Source of the DNA: Allomuricauda sp. NBRC 101325
Lineage (GTDB): Bacteria > Bacteroidota > Bacteroidia > Flavobacteriales > Flavobacteriaceae
Direction of reading: 5' to 3'
Assembly: GCF_030268205.1 (NCBI RefSeq)
Contig: NZ_BSQF01000001.1
Location: 1,470,649-1,534,648, forward strand
Length of the DNA stretch: 64,000 bases
The notes beneath the pieces are model-generated. The model had not been told where the DNA came from and searched no databases. It saw nothing but the letters and a program-made list of their open reading frames with translations. Positions 37,118 to 46,404 of the stretch are shown piece by piece. Within the stretch, counting starts at the first letter, position 1, and each line of letters opens with the position of its first letter. A program made the position numbers and the translations under genes.

Positions 37118-40100
37118 TTACTCCATAGAAATCATTTTGATTTGGTTTTGATCCACCTTTTCATTGATCATACCTGCTTTTGCTTTTACCAAAGAATTTA
37201 GGTCATTGATTTCCTTGTCGAGTTCTTTGGTGACTTCCACAAAAAACTCCTGCGCTTGTTTGGTGGGCTTTTGATCGCCAAGCTGTGAGTCGGACAAAAG
37301 GAACGCAATTCTGTTGTTGATTCTAATACCAAAGTTCAAAGGGTCTTGACGGCTTTGGTTTTTGGTCATGTGAATGTTGTTTTCAATTACCGAAAGTTCC
37401 GTTTCAAAATCGTTGGCCATTTTTTGGATCTCGGCATTGCCTTTGGTCTTCTCTTTGAGATAAGCCAAATCCTTTTTAATGTTTCTAATATTTATGATGG
37501 CAATGTTGGCACGGGTTACCTGATCGCGAACCTTGATCAAAAAGTCGAATTGGTCTTGGTAATCACTTTGGCTCATCTCGATTCTAGGATCTTTTACAAT
37601 GGAGAAAGTTTCTTCCGAAGAACTTCCGTTTACGGTAAGCCTTACTTTGTAATTTCCTGGAACCGCCTTAGGTCCAACATTGGGTGATGAGTAAAATACC
37701 ATTCCCTCAAATTCTTTAAAACCTGGATATCTGGTGTTCCAAACAAATCTATTTCCACCAGTTTTTACGGTTAATTTTTGCGTACTTGAAGGATCTAATT
37801 TTACCGGTTTTGCCTTGTTGGAAAAACTTTGGATCACACTTCCGTCCATTTCTAAAATGTCCAACTCCACAACATCGGAATCTTTTAAATCTTTAATGTA
37901 ATAGTTGATGATAGCCCCATCAGGATGGTTTTCTCCGACCAATTTGGTGTTGGCCGCTTGCCATGCACGATCTTGGTGCATTCGGTAAGCCATATCAGGC
38001 TTGTACAGATAAAAATTACTTTGTGATACTTGATCCGAAAGTTGGTGCAATGGAGTTAAATCATCGATCATCCAAAAAGCTCTACCATGAGTGGCAGTAA
38101 TAAGGTCATTATCTCGCACATGAAGATCACGAATGGCTGTAACGGGTAAATTCAATTGGAAGGACGTCCAGTTTTCCCCATCATCGAAAGAAACGTACAT
38201 GCCCCATTCCGTACCTGCGTACAACAATCCTTTTCTAGTTTTGTCGGAACGGATGGCTCTTGTATAGTAAGTGTCTTTGATTCCATTGGTGATCAACTTC
38301 CAAGTTTTGCCATAATCTTCGGTCTTATATAAATAAGGAGTGTAATCCCCGAATTTGTATGAGGTGGCAGCTACATAAACAGTTCCGGGGTCAAATGGAC
38401 TTGGGTCGATACAGTTGATCATATTCAATTTTGGAGACATGCTTGCCGGTGGGGTCACATTTTCCCAATTGGTTCCATTGTCGCGGGTCACATGAATCAT
38501 CCCATCATCACTACCTGTCCAGATCACGCCCTTTTCCAAAACGGATTCACTGATCACAAAAATGTTGGAGTAAAATTCAGCTCCTGTGTTGTCTTGGGTA
38601 ATAGGTCCCCCTGATGACATAATAGTTTCGGGAATACTTCGGGTAAGGTCTGGAGAAATGTTTTTCCAAGATTGACCACCATCGGTTGAAGCATGCAAAT
38701 AGTTTGAACCTGCATATAGCACATTGGAATCATGACGGCTGAAAGTAACAGGGTAGTTCCAGTTGAAACGATATTTCATGATTTCCGCACCTGAACCAGC
38801 AGGGTTATCGGGCCAAACATTTGTTGAAATGGTTTGACCAGAAGTGTGGTCCAAACGGTTCATGTATCCTTTATAGGTGCCACCATACACCAATTGATTG
38901 TTTTTTGGGTCTGGTGCCAAATGTGCACTTTCACCTCCAGCGGTAGGTTCCCAATCATCTTCGGTAATGGAACTTCCAGAAGTTCTGTGCGCAATACGCA
39001 AAGCGGTATTGTCTTGCTGTGCTCCATAAATGCGATATGGGAAAATACTGTCAGTGGCAATACGGTAAAACTGTGCCGTAGGTTGGTTATCCATCGTACT
39101 CCAGTTGTTTCCACCGTCATTTGAGATTTGGGCACCACCGTCATCAGCAATGATCATTCTTTGGTTATTGTTCGGATCGATCCAAAGATCGTGGTGATCG
39201 CCGTGCGGGGCATTTTTCAAGGTAAAGGTTTTGCCTCCATCTGTAGAAACGCCATAGCTCACATTCATTACCCAAACCTTGTCAATATTTTGGGTGTCGG
39301 CGTAAATTCTGGAATAATACCAAGCACGTTGCCTCAAACCACGGTTGGTATTTACTTTTTGCCAAGTTTTTCCAGCATCATCGGAACGGTAAACGCCTCC
39401 TTCCTCGGCTTCAATAATGGCAAAAACCCTGTCAGAATCGATTGGAGAAACGGTAAGGCCTACAATTCCCCAAGGAAATCCTGGCAATCCAGAGTTTTCC
39501 GAAATATCGGTCCAAGTATCTCCACCGTCGGTACTTTTAAACATTCTACTGTCGGGTCCGCCACTATCCATGCGATAACCGTTTCGTTTCATTTCCCAAG
39601 TGGCGGCATACATAATTCGGCTATTGTTCGGGTCCAAGATCAAATCTCCTGCACCAGCTTTATCGCTGATGTAAAGAATCTTTTCCCAGTTTTTGCCTCC
39701 ATCGGTTGTGCGGTACACACCACGGGTTTCATTGGGTTTCCATAGATTTCCAATTACTGCTACATAAACAATATCTGGATTTTTAGGATGGATACGGATT
39801 CGGGCAATGTGTTCAGAATCTTCAAGGCCAATAAATTGCCAGGTTTCACCGGCATCCATACTTTTCCAAAGTCCGTGGCCTGATGAAACATTACCACGAA
39901 GGGTTTGTTCGCCTTCACCAACATAAATGATGTTGGGGTCGGATTCTGCAACGGATACGGCACCAATGGAGCCGCCAAAATAGCCGTCGGAAATACATTC
40001 CCAAGAACTACCGGCATCGGTGGTCTTCCAAACACCGCCACCTGCGGTTCCCATATAATATAGGTTGGGGTCGTTGGCCACCCCTGTTACGGTTCCGGCT

Positions 40101-40252
40101 CGACCACCACGGTGGGGTCCGACCATTCGCCATTCCATTCCACTGTAAAGGCTTTGATCGTATTGGGTTATGGTTTTGGTTTTTTTGCGTTGCGCATGGG
40201 CAGGGAAGATAGATAGCACGGCGAGTGCTAGTATCCAAAAGCGGTTGGTCAT
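37118..40252 (-). CDS. Large exported Asp-box beta-propeller protein (VPS10/sortilin-like repeats)
   Basis: 1044 residues with a signal peptide (1-20, ending AHAQ). At least ten Asp-boxes of the S/T-x-D-x-G-x-x-W type (TTDGGKNW, STDGGDTW, SDDAGKTW, SNDGGNNW, TEDYGKTW) span roughly 40-740, indicating one or two beta-propellers of the BNR/VPS10 kind. The C-terminal 300 residues include a beta-sandwich-like part and a helical end. No catalytic signature of sialidases was recognised and no T9SS sorting domain is evident. Members of this family are often annotated glycosyl hydrolase or WD40/YVTN/BNR repeat protein; enzymatic function is unproven. Confidence 0.85.
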   Translation of the reverse strand: MTNRFWILALAVLSIFPAHAQRKKTKTITQYDQSLYSGMEWRMVGPHRGGRAGTVTGVANDPNLYYMGTAGGGVWKTTDAGSSWECISDGYFGGSIGAVSVAESDPNIIYVGEGEQTLRGNVSSGHGLWKSMDAGETWQFIGLEDSEHIARIRIHPKNPDIVYVAVIGNLWKPNETRGVYRTTDGGKNWEKILYISDKAGAGDLILDPNNSRIMYAATWEMKRNGYRMDSGGPDSRMFKSTDGGDTWTDISENSGLPGFPWGIVGLTVSPIDSDRVFAIIEAEEGGVYRSDDAGKTWQKVNTNRGLRQRAWYYSRIYADTQNIDKVWVMNVSYGVSTDGGKTFTLKNAPHGDHHDLWIDPNNNQRMIIADDGGAQISNDGGNNWSTMDNQPTAQFYRIATDSIFPYRIYGAQQDNTALRIAHRTSGSSITEDDWEPTAGGESAHLAPDPKNNQLVYGGTYKGYMNRLDHTSGQTISTNVWPDNPAGSGAEIMKYRFNWNYPVTFSRHDSNVLYAGSNYLHASTDGGQSWKNISPDLTRSIPETIMSSGGPITQDNTGAEFYSNIFVISESVLEKGVIWTGSDDGMIHVTRDNGTNWENVTPPASMSPKLNMINCIDPSPFDPGTVYVAATSYKFGDYTPYLYKTEDYGKTWKLITNGIKDTYYTRAIRSDKTRKGLLYAGTEWGMYVSFDDGENWTSFQLNLPVTAIRDLHVRDNDLITATHGRAFWMIDDLTPLHQLSDQVSQSNFYLYKPDMAYRMHQDRAWQAANTKLVGENHPDGAIINYYIKDLKDSDVVELDILEMDGSVIQSFSNKAKPVKLDPSSTQKLTVKTGGNRFVWNTRYPGFKEFEGMVFYSSPNVGPKAVPGNYKVRLTVNGSSSEETFSIVKDPRIEMSQSDYQDQFDFLIKVRDQVTRANIAIINIRNIKKDLAYLKEKTKGNAEIQKMANDFETELSVIENNIHMTKNQSRQDPLNFGIRINNRIAFLLSDSQLGDQKPTKQAQEFFVEVTKELDKEINDLNSLVKAKAGMINEKVDQNQIKMISME

Positions 40253-40412
40253 TTTAGTCGAGTTATTGAATTAGTCTCCTTAAAATTACGCATAATTTTC
40301 ACCAGTTCGATTATGGGGTCTTTATTAATAAAGGTATGGGAATTTGGAACCTCATTTTTTGGTTTTTCCAGTCAAAAGCAACATGTTAAATGTGTAAGTT
40401 TAAATTTTAATA

Positions 40413-40420
40413 TACTTTTG
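40413..40420 (+). promoter_or_regulatory. Candidate -7 element (TACTTTTG) for topA
   Basis: Exact TAnnTTTG match 19 bases before the topA ATG at 40440. No clear -33 TTG at standard spacing. Confidence 0.4.
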
Positions 40421-40439
40421 TTACCACAAAACCCAGTGC

Positions 40440-42923
40440 ATGCCAAAGAATTTAGTAATTGTAGAGTCCCCTGCAAAGGCGAAGACCATAGAGCGATTTC
40501 TAGGGAAAGAGTATCAAGTTGAATCGAGTTTTGGACATATTGTTGATCTTCCTTCCAAAGAACTCGGTGTGGATGTTGACAACCATTTCAAACCAAAATA
40601 TACTGTAGACAAGGAGAAAAAAGCCTTGGTTAAAAAACTCAAAGATCTAGCGAACAAGGCCGAAACCATATGGCTCGCGAGTGATGAGGACCGTGAGGGA
40701 GAAGCCATTTCTTGGCACTTGGCCGAAGAATTGGGATTGGACAAAAGCAAGACCAAACGGATTGTTTTCAACTCCATTACCAAGTCCGCCATTCAAAAAG
40801 CAATTGAAAATCCAAGGGACATTGACTACAACTTGGTAAATGCACAACAGGCACGTAGGGTTTTGGACCGATTAGTGGGTTACGAACTTTCCCCAGTACT
40901 TTGGAAAAAAATCAAACCGGGACTTTCTGCAGGACGTGTGCAGTCCGTTGCTGTGCGTCTGATCGTGGAACGCGAACGCGATATTGAAGGATTTGCTCCA
41001 GAAGCCTCTTTCCGGATAAAGGCAGAGTTCAAGACTGTTGACGGAAGTGTGGTTTCCTCCAGATTGAACAAGGCCTTCGCCACCAAACAAGAAGCGGAGT
41101 CCTTTTTAAAGGAAAATATTGGCGCAACTTTTTCAGTTGCCGATTTGGCCAAAAAACCAGCGAAAAAATCTCCCGCTCCCCCGTTTACTACTTCTACCTT
41201 GCAGCAGGAAGCTTCAAGAAAGCTTTATTTTTCGGTAAGTAGAACCATGCAGGTGGCACAACGCCTATACGAAGCAGGTCTTATTACCTATATGAGAACG
41301 GATAGTGTCAACCTTTCCAATGAAGCATTGGTAGCGGCAAAAGATGCCATTGTGCAAAGTTATGGGCAGGAGTACAGTCAGACCAGAAACTTTACAGGGA
41401 AGACGAAAGGTGCGCAAGAGGCTCACGAAGCCATTCGACCTACGGATATGAAATTGCAAAGTCCACAGTTGGAACGTGATCAGTCCAGATTGTACGAGTT
41501 GATTTGGAAACGAACCTTGGCTTCACAGATGAGTGATGCCCAGTTGGAGCGTACCAATGTGAAAATTAAGGCCAGCAAGCACCAAGAAGAATTTACCGCC
41601 AATGGTGAGGTGGTTCAGTTTGATGGTTTCCTAAAAGTTTATTTGGAAGGTACTGACGACGAAGATAACATTGAAGAACAAGAAGGAATGCTTCCAGCTC
41701 TTACAGTTGGAGAATCCTTGAACAACATATACATTTCTGCAACCGAAAGATTTACCAGACCTCCTTACAGATTTACCGAAGCATCTTTGGTGAAGAAATT
41801 GGAAGAATTGGGCATCGGAAGACCATCGACCTATGCACCTACAATTTCAACCATTCAAAATAGGGGTTACGTGGAAAAAGGTACAGTGGAAGGCACCGAA
41901 AGAAACTACGTGCAGTTGGTTTTGGAAGCCGGAAAAGTTGCCGAGACCAAACTATCAGAAATGGTAGGGTCGGACAAAGGAAAATTGGTGCCGACCGATA
42001 TCGGAATGATCGTAAACGATTTCTTGGTGACACATTTCACCCAGATTCTTGATTATAACTTCACTGCTCAGGTAGAGGAGGATTTTGATGAAATTGCCTC
42101 AGGTGAGGAAGATTGGCAAAAAATGATGGAAAACTTTTATAAAGAATTCCATCCCAATGTCATCGAGGTAGAAGAAAATGCGGATAGAGCCAGTGGAGAA
42201 CGTGTATTGGGGGTAGATCCAAAATCGGGCCGTCAGGTTTCCGTGCGTCTGGGTCGATTTGGGCCTATGGTTCAGATCGGTACAGTGGAGGAAGAGGAAA
42301 AACCGTTGTTCGCCAGTTTGCTCCCAGATCAGTCATTGGCCACCATTACTTTTGAGGAAGCCATGACACTTTTCGAGCTTCCTAGAAAATTAGGGGAGTA
42401 CGACGGGGAGGAAGTCGAAGCCAATGTAGGTCGATTTGGACCTTATGTCCGCTTTGGAAAGAAATTTATTTCTTTGGATAAAGGTGAAAGTGCTTTTGAT
42501 GTGGATTTTGCCCGTGCGGTGGAATTGATCAAGGAAAAGCAAAAAGCCGATGCGCCTATCGCTACGTATGAAGGTAAAGAGGTTACCAAAGGAGTCGGAA
42601 GGTTTGGACCATTTATCAAGTGGGACGGTATGTTTATCAACGTGAGCAAGAAATACGATTTTGACCATCTTTCCCAAGCAGACATCAATGAATTGATCGA
42701 GGCCAAGAAAATCAAAGAGGCAGAAAAAGTGGTCCAAGAATGGCCAGAGGAGAAAATCAGGATAGAAAAAGCCCGTTGGGGAAGACATAATATAATTAAA
42801 GGTAGGGTAAAAGTGGAGTTGACCAAGGATGTTGATGCATCTAAGGTAACCTTGGAAGAGGCAAAAGCCCTGATCGAAAAGAAAACACCAAAGAAAAAAG
42901 CCACAGCAAAAGCTAAGAAATAG
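40440..42923 (+). CDS. topA: DNA topoisomerase I (type IA)
   Basis: Relaxes negative supercoils through a 5'-phosphotyrosine intermediate. Seen: TOPRIM domain at the N terminus (VESPAKAKTIERFLG, SDEDREGEAISWHL), catalytic Tyr284 in ITYMRTDSV, and C-terminal Toprim-CRpt repeats, each with a GRFGP core (four or so copies between 595 and 790). Four-cysteine zinc fingers of the E. coli enzyme are absent; a Lys/Ala-rich tail ends the protein. 827 residues. The next gene starts one base after the stop, so both are cotranscribed. Confidence 0.97.
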   Translation: MPKNLVIVESPAKAKTIERFLGKEYQVESSFGHIVDLPSKELGVDVDNHFKPKYTVDKEKKALVKKLKDLANKAETIWLASDEDREGEAISWHLAEELGLDKSKTKRIVFNSITKSAIQKAIENPRDIDYNLVNAQQARRVLDRLVGYELSPVLWKKIKPGLSAGRVQSVAVRLIVERERDIEGFAPEASFRIKAEFKTVDGSVVSSRLNKAFATKQEAESFLKENIGATFSVADLAKKPAKKSPAPPFTTSTLQQEASRKLYFSVSRTMQVAQRLYEAGLITYMRTDSVNLSNEALVAAKDAIVQSYGQEYSQTRNFTGKTKGAQEAHEAIRPTDMKLQSPQLERDQSRLYELIWKRTLASQMSDAQLERTNVKIKASKHQEEFTANGEVVQFDGFLKVYLEGTDDEDNIEEQEGMLPALTVGESLNNIYISATERFTRPPYRFTEASLVKKLEELGIGRPSTYAPTISTIQNRGYVEKGTVEGTERNYVQLVLEAGKVAETKLSEMVGSDKGKLVPTDIGMIVNDFLVTHFTQILDYNFTAQVEEDFDEIASGEEDWQKMMENFYKEFHPNVIEVEENADRASGERVLGVDPKSGRQVSVRLGRFGPMVQIGTVEEEEKPLFASLLPDQSLATITFEEAMTLFELPRKLGEYDGEEVEANVGRFGPYVRFGKKFISLDKGESAFDVDFARAVELIKEKQKADAPIATYEGKEVTKGVGRFGPFIKWDGMFINVSKKYDFDHLSQADINELIEAKKIKEAEKVVQEWPEEKIRIEKARWGRHNIIKGRVKVELTKDVDASKVTLEEAKALIEKKTPKKKATAKAKK

Positions 42924-42924
42924 T

Positions 42925-44082
42925 ATGGCATTCGATTTTCTGGTTCCTGTTAAGGACAAAGTATTGGCCCATTCAGAGCTGTTACCACAACAGGCCATTG
43001 GGAAAAACATCCACATGCACACCGAAAAAGACGGTCTTCCCGTTTTTGCACACGCCGATGTTGCTATATTCGGAGTTTTGGAATCCAGAAATGCCTTTGA
43101 GAAAAAACCAGAAAAGTTGGATGTGGACGAAGTCCGAATCCAATTCTACCGTCTTATGATGGGAAACTGGAACTCCAATATTATCGATATCGGTGATGTG
43201 GAGGAAGGCAATACTGTAGAGGACACCTATTTTGTAGTAAAGGAAATCGTGGCTGGATTGCTGGAGGAAAAAATCATTCCTATTGTGATTGGACTGACCC
43301 AGGACATTACTTTTCCAACCTACCGTGCTTTCGACCAAATAAAGAGTATGGTAAATTTGGTGTCCATCGATAGCCGTTTCGATTTTGGCGAGGATGATGA
43401 ACTTATTTCATCCCATTCCTATATGAGTAGGATCATTACGGACAAACCCAATAATCTTTTCAACTTTTCAAATATAGGATACCAAAGCTATTTCAATGCC
43501 CAAGAGGAGATGGATTTGATGGAGCGTTTGTTTTTTGACGCCTATCGCTTGGGAGAAATAGCAAATAATATTGGCCTGGCGGAACCAGTGCTGCGCAGTA
43601 GCGATATTGTCAGCTTGGATTTACGGGCAGTTCGTGGAGCCGAAATGGGCGGTTCAAGAAACTTTTCACCCAACGGATTCACAGGTAGGGAGATATGTGC
43701 CATTGCCCGTTATGCGGGAATAAGTGACCGTGTTTCTCTCTTTGGAATCTACGAAGGCGAAAATTCTTATCAAGCTTTTCAAATGATTGCCCAGATCATT
43801 TGGTACTTTATTGAAGGCTTAAGTTTCAGGATAAAAGAATACCCAAGCTCTAAGAGTGAGGACTTTACAAAATTTACTGTGCCAACCGATACGGAGGAAC
43901 TCATCTTCTTCAAGAGTCACGTAACGGAAAGATGGTGGGTAGAGGTGCCATCTATTTTTGCAGAGCATACTAAATCAAATTCGGTGGCGTTATTACCATG
44001 CACCGAAGAGGACTATTTGGATGCTTGCAACCAGAAAATTCCAGAAAGGTGGTTCAAAGCCTATAGAAAGGGCTTAAACTAA
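42925..44082 (+). CDS. Arginase/formimidoylglutamase-fold protein with degenerate metal site
   Basis: 385 residues with the arginase (ureohydrolase) fold. Annotation pipelines tend to call this family formimidoylglutamase. The binuclear-manganese motifs are altered: GGDHS reads GLTQD (123-127, His to Gln126), DAHxD reads DSRFD (149-153, His to Arg151) and SxDxD reads SLDLR (230-234, Asp to Arg234). Three of six usual ligands are lost, so ureohydrolase activity is doubtful. No hut genes adjoin. It starts one base after topA and precedes gldK by 122 bases. I infer a non-enzymatic or altered role; the family itself is clear. Confidence 0.82.
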   Translation: MAFDFLVPVKDKVLAHSELLPQQAIGKNIHMHTEKDGLPVFAHADVAIFGVLESRNAFEKKPEKLDVDEVRIQFYRLMMGNWNSNIIDIGDVEEGNTVEDTYFVVKEIVAGLLEEKIIPIVIGLTQDITFPTYRAFDQIKSMVNLVSIDSRFDFGEDDELISSHSYMSRIITDKPNNLFNFSNIGYQSYFNAQEEMDLMERLFFDAYRLGEIANNIGLAEPVLRSSDIVSLDLRAVRGAEMGGSRNFSPNGFTGREICAIARYAGISDRVSLFGIYEGENSYQAFQMIAQIIWYFIEGLSFRIKEYPSSKSEDFTKFTVPTDTEELIFFKSHVTERWWVEVPSIFAEHTKSNSVALLPCTEEDYLDACNQKIPERWFKAYRKGLN

Positions 44083-44204
44083 AGAATTATTTTTTTGAGC
44101 ATTAATTGTTTTTACACAATAAATTATTCAAAATACAGTTTTGAGAGTAATGAATTTGTGTTTCACAGTTTATAAATCTTGAATCGAACAATTTAACCTA
44201 AAGT

Positions 44205-45581
44205 ATGAGAAAGCTATTCTTTTCATCTCTCGCGCTTGTTTTTTTACTCACTAGTTGTGGGTCTAAATCAGGGTCAAAAGGTGAACTAGTTGGGGTCAGT
44301 GGAAAAAAATGGCATCCAGAAAAACCCTATGGAATGGAACTGATTCCCCGCGGCGCCTTTGTAATGGGTAAGGCTGAGGAGGATCAGGCAAAAGTTTTGA
44401 ACGCACCTACAAGAACGGTGACCGTTCGTTCCTTTTATATGGACGATACGGAAATCACCAACAGTGAGTACCGTCAGTTTGTAGAGTGGGTAAAAGATTC
44501 CATAGTAAGAACCAGATTGGCCATTTTGGCTGATGAACTTGGAATCAGTCCTGAAGATGAAGGTATTGGAGAATACGCTTTTAAGGATACTGATACCACA
44601 GAACTTTCGGCCTACGACAAGTATATGTTGGACAACTATGCGGGTCTTGGAGCCACAGGGTACGAAGGTAGGGCATTGAACAAGGATATTGACCTTGTTT
44701 GGGATACCTCCGAATATCCAGATGAGTACTATTCCGAGGTAATGGATTCCATTTACCTATCCGAAGAGGAAAGTTACAATGGATTGCGTTCCATAGACGT
44801 GACCAAATTAAAATACAAGTACAGCTGGATGGATATCGAAGCTGCTGCAAGAGCTAGAGCAGGTAGCCGTAAAGATTTCATCAAGCACGAAGAATTGGAA
44901 ATTTATCCAGATACGACCGTATGGATCAGGGATTTTGAATATTCCTACAACGAGCCCATGCACAACGATTACTTTTGGCACGATGCCTACAGTGATTATC
45001 CAGTAGTAGGGGTAAACTGGATGCAGGCCAAGGCTTTCTGTAACTGGAGAACCAAGTTTAAGAACGATGATCAAAAGTCTAGAGGAAAACAATTTGTAAA
45101 CCAATTTAGATTGCCGACCGAAGCAGAGTGGGAATACGCTGCCCGTGGTGGAATCGAAGGAGGTACTTACCCTTGGGGTGGTCCTTATGTGATCAGTGAT
45201 ACAGGTTGTTTTATGGCCAACTTTAAGCCTCAGCGTGGGGATTATGCAGCCGATGCTGCCCTTTACACTGTGGAAGCCAAGTCTTTTGAGCCGAACGATT
45301 ACAACTTATATAATATGGCCGGTAACGTATCAGAATGGACCAACTCCAGTTTTGATCAAGGTGCATACGAATACCTATCTACCATGAACCCGAACATTGG
45401 TTCTCAAGACAATCAACGTAAAGTAATTCGCGGAGGGTCTTGGAAAGATGTGGCTTACTTCCTTCAGGTGAGTACCCGTGATTACGAGTACCAAGATTCT
45501 GCAAGAAGCTACATCGGATTCAGAACCGTTCAGGATTACATGGGAGAAGAAGACTCTACCAACGGTAGAAGCGGATTATAA
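44205..45581 (+). CDS. gldK: Gliding motility / type IX secretion lipoprotein GldK
   Basis: Outer-membrane lipoprotein forming, with GldN, the periplasmic ring of the type IX secretion system. Seen: lipobox LLTSC (Cys18) and a formylglycine-generating-enzyme-like fold (GMELIPRGAFVMG near the start, RLPTEAEWEYAARGG, NMAGNVSEWTNS, IRGGSW), used structurally rather than catalytically. 458 residues. First of the gldKLMN operon. The 122-base upstream gap is AT-rich with a CAAAA-TACAG-TTTTG dyad at 44129-44143 but no exact TAnnTTTG box. Confidence 0.96.
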   Translation: MRKLFFSSLALVFLLTSCGSKSGSKGELVGVSGKKWHPEKPYGMELIPRGAFVMGKAEEDQAKVLNAPTRTVTVRSFYMDDTEITNSEYRQFVEWVKDSIVRTRLAILADELGISPEDEGIGEYAFKDTDTTELSAYDKYMLDNYAGLGATGYEGRALNKDIDLVWDTSEYPDEYYSEVMDSIYLSEEESYNGLRSIDVTKLKYKYSWMDIEAAARARAGSRKDFIKHEELEIYPDTTVWIRDFEYSYNEPMHNDYFWHDAYSDYPVVGVNWMQAKAFCNWRTKFKNDDQKSRGKQFVNQFRLPTEAEWEYAARGGIEGGTYPWGGPYVISDTGCFMANFKPQRGDYAADAALYTVEAKSFEPNDYNLYNMAGNVSEWTNSSFDQGAYEYLSTMNPNIGSQDNQRKVIRGGSWKDVAYFLQVSTRDYEYQDSARSYIGFRTVQDYMGEEDSTNGRSGL

Positions 45582-45682
45582 TAAAATTGAAAAAAATACA
45601 CCCGAGAACATTATATAATTAACAAGTAACAATTTAGTAACCAAATACTTATTTTTTATATAACTTAATTAAAACTAGAATT

Positions 45683-46339
45683 ATGGCGCAGTCAAAATCA
45701 ACAAAAAAGCTGTTTAACATGGCCTACGGGCTTGGAGCATCGGTAGTAATTATTGGTGCATTGTTCAAGATCCTTCACTGGGAGTTTGGACCACTTACTG
45801 GTGGACTTCTTCTTGCAGTTGGACTTATTACTGAGGCATTGATCTTTGCTATCTCTGCTTTTGAACCGGTAGATGACGAATACGATTGGTCTTTGGTGTA
45901 CCCAGAATTGGCAGGTGGTCAACAATCTGCTTCCAAAAAACAAGAAGCTAAAGATGCTCAAGACGCTGAAGGTCTTCTTTCCAAAAAATTGGATAGCCTT
46001 CTTAAAGAAGCAAAAATCGATTCAGAATTGTTTGCCAACTTGGGTGAAAGTATTAAGAGTTTTGAAGGTGCCGCCAAGAATATCACTCCAACTACAGATG
46101 CAATCCAGCACACTAAAAAGTATTCTGAAGAATTGTCCCACGCGGCAGCTCAAATGGAATCTTTGAACAGCTTGTACAAAGTACAATTGGAAAGTGCTAG
46201 CAGACAAGCTTCCATCAACGAGGAAGTTGTACAAAATGCAGGTGCATTGAAAGACCAAATGGAGTCTTTGGCCACTAACCTATCTTCTTTGAACGGAGTA
46301 TACGGTGGTATGCTAACAGCCATGGGCGGTAAGCGCTAA
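45683..46339 (+). CDS. gldL: Type IX secretion / gliding motor protein GldL
   Basis: Inner-membrane stator-like subunit that with GldM converts proton-motive force into motion for secretion and gliding. Seen: two hydrophobic segments (about 14-31 and 38-60) with Glu51 inside the second (GLITEALIF), which aligns with the glutamate shown to be essential in Flavobacterium johnsoniae GldL, then a cytoplasmic coiled-coil-rich region. 218 residues. 101 bases after gldK. Confidence 0.96.
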   Translation: MAQSKSTKKLFNMAYGLGASVVIIGALFKILHWEFGPLTGGLLLAVGLITEALIFAISAFEPVDDEYDWSLVYPELAGGQQSASKKQEAKDAQDAEGLLSKKLDSLLKEAKIDSELFANLGESIKSFEGAAKNITPTTDAIQHTKKYSEELSHAAAQMESLNSLYKVQLESASRQASINEEVVQNAGALKDQMESLATNLSSLNGVYGGMLTAMGGKR

Positions 46340-46404
46340 TTAGAGGTTTAAATCAACAAAAAACAAACCCGAATCAAATTAATTTTAAAATCTAATTAGA
46401 AAAC

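Noticed and set aside
39128-39745. 205-codon plus-strand open frame within the Asp-box protein gene
   Set aside because: Antisense shadow of a repetitive gene, no recognisable domain.
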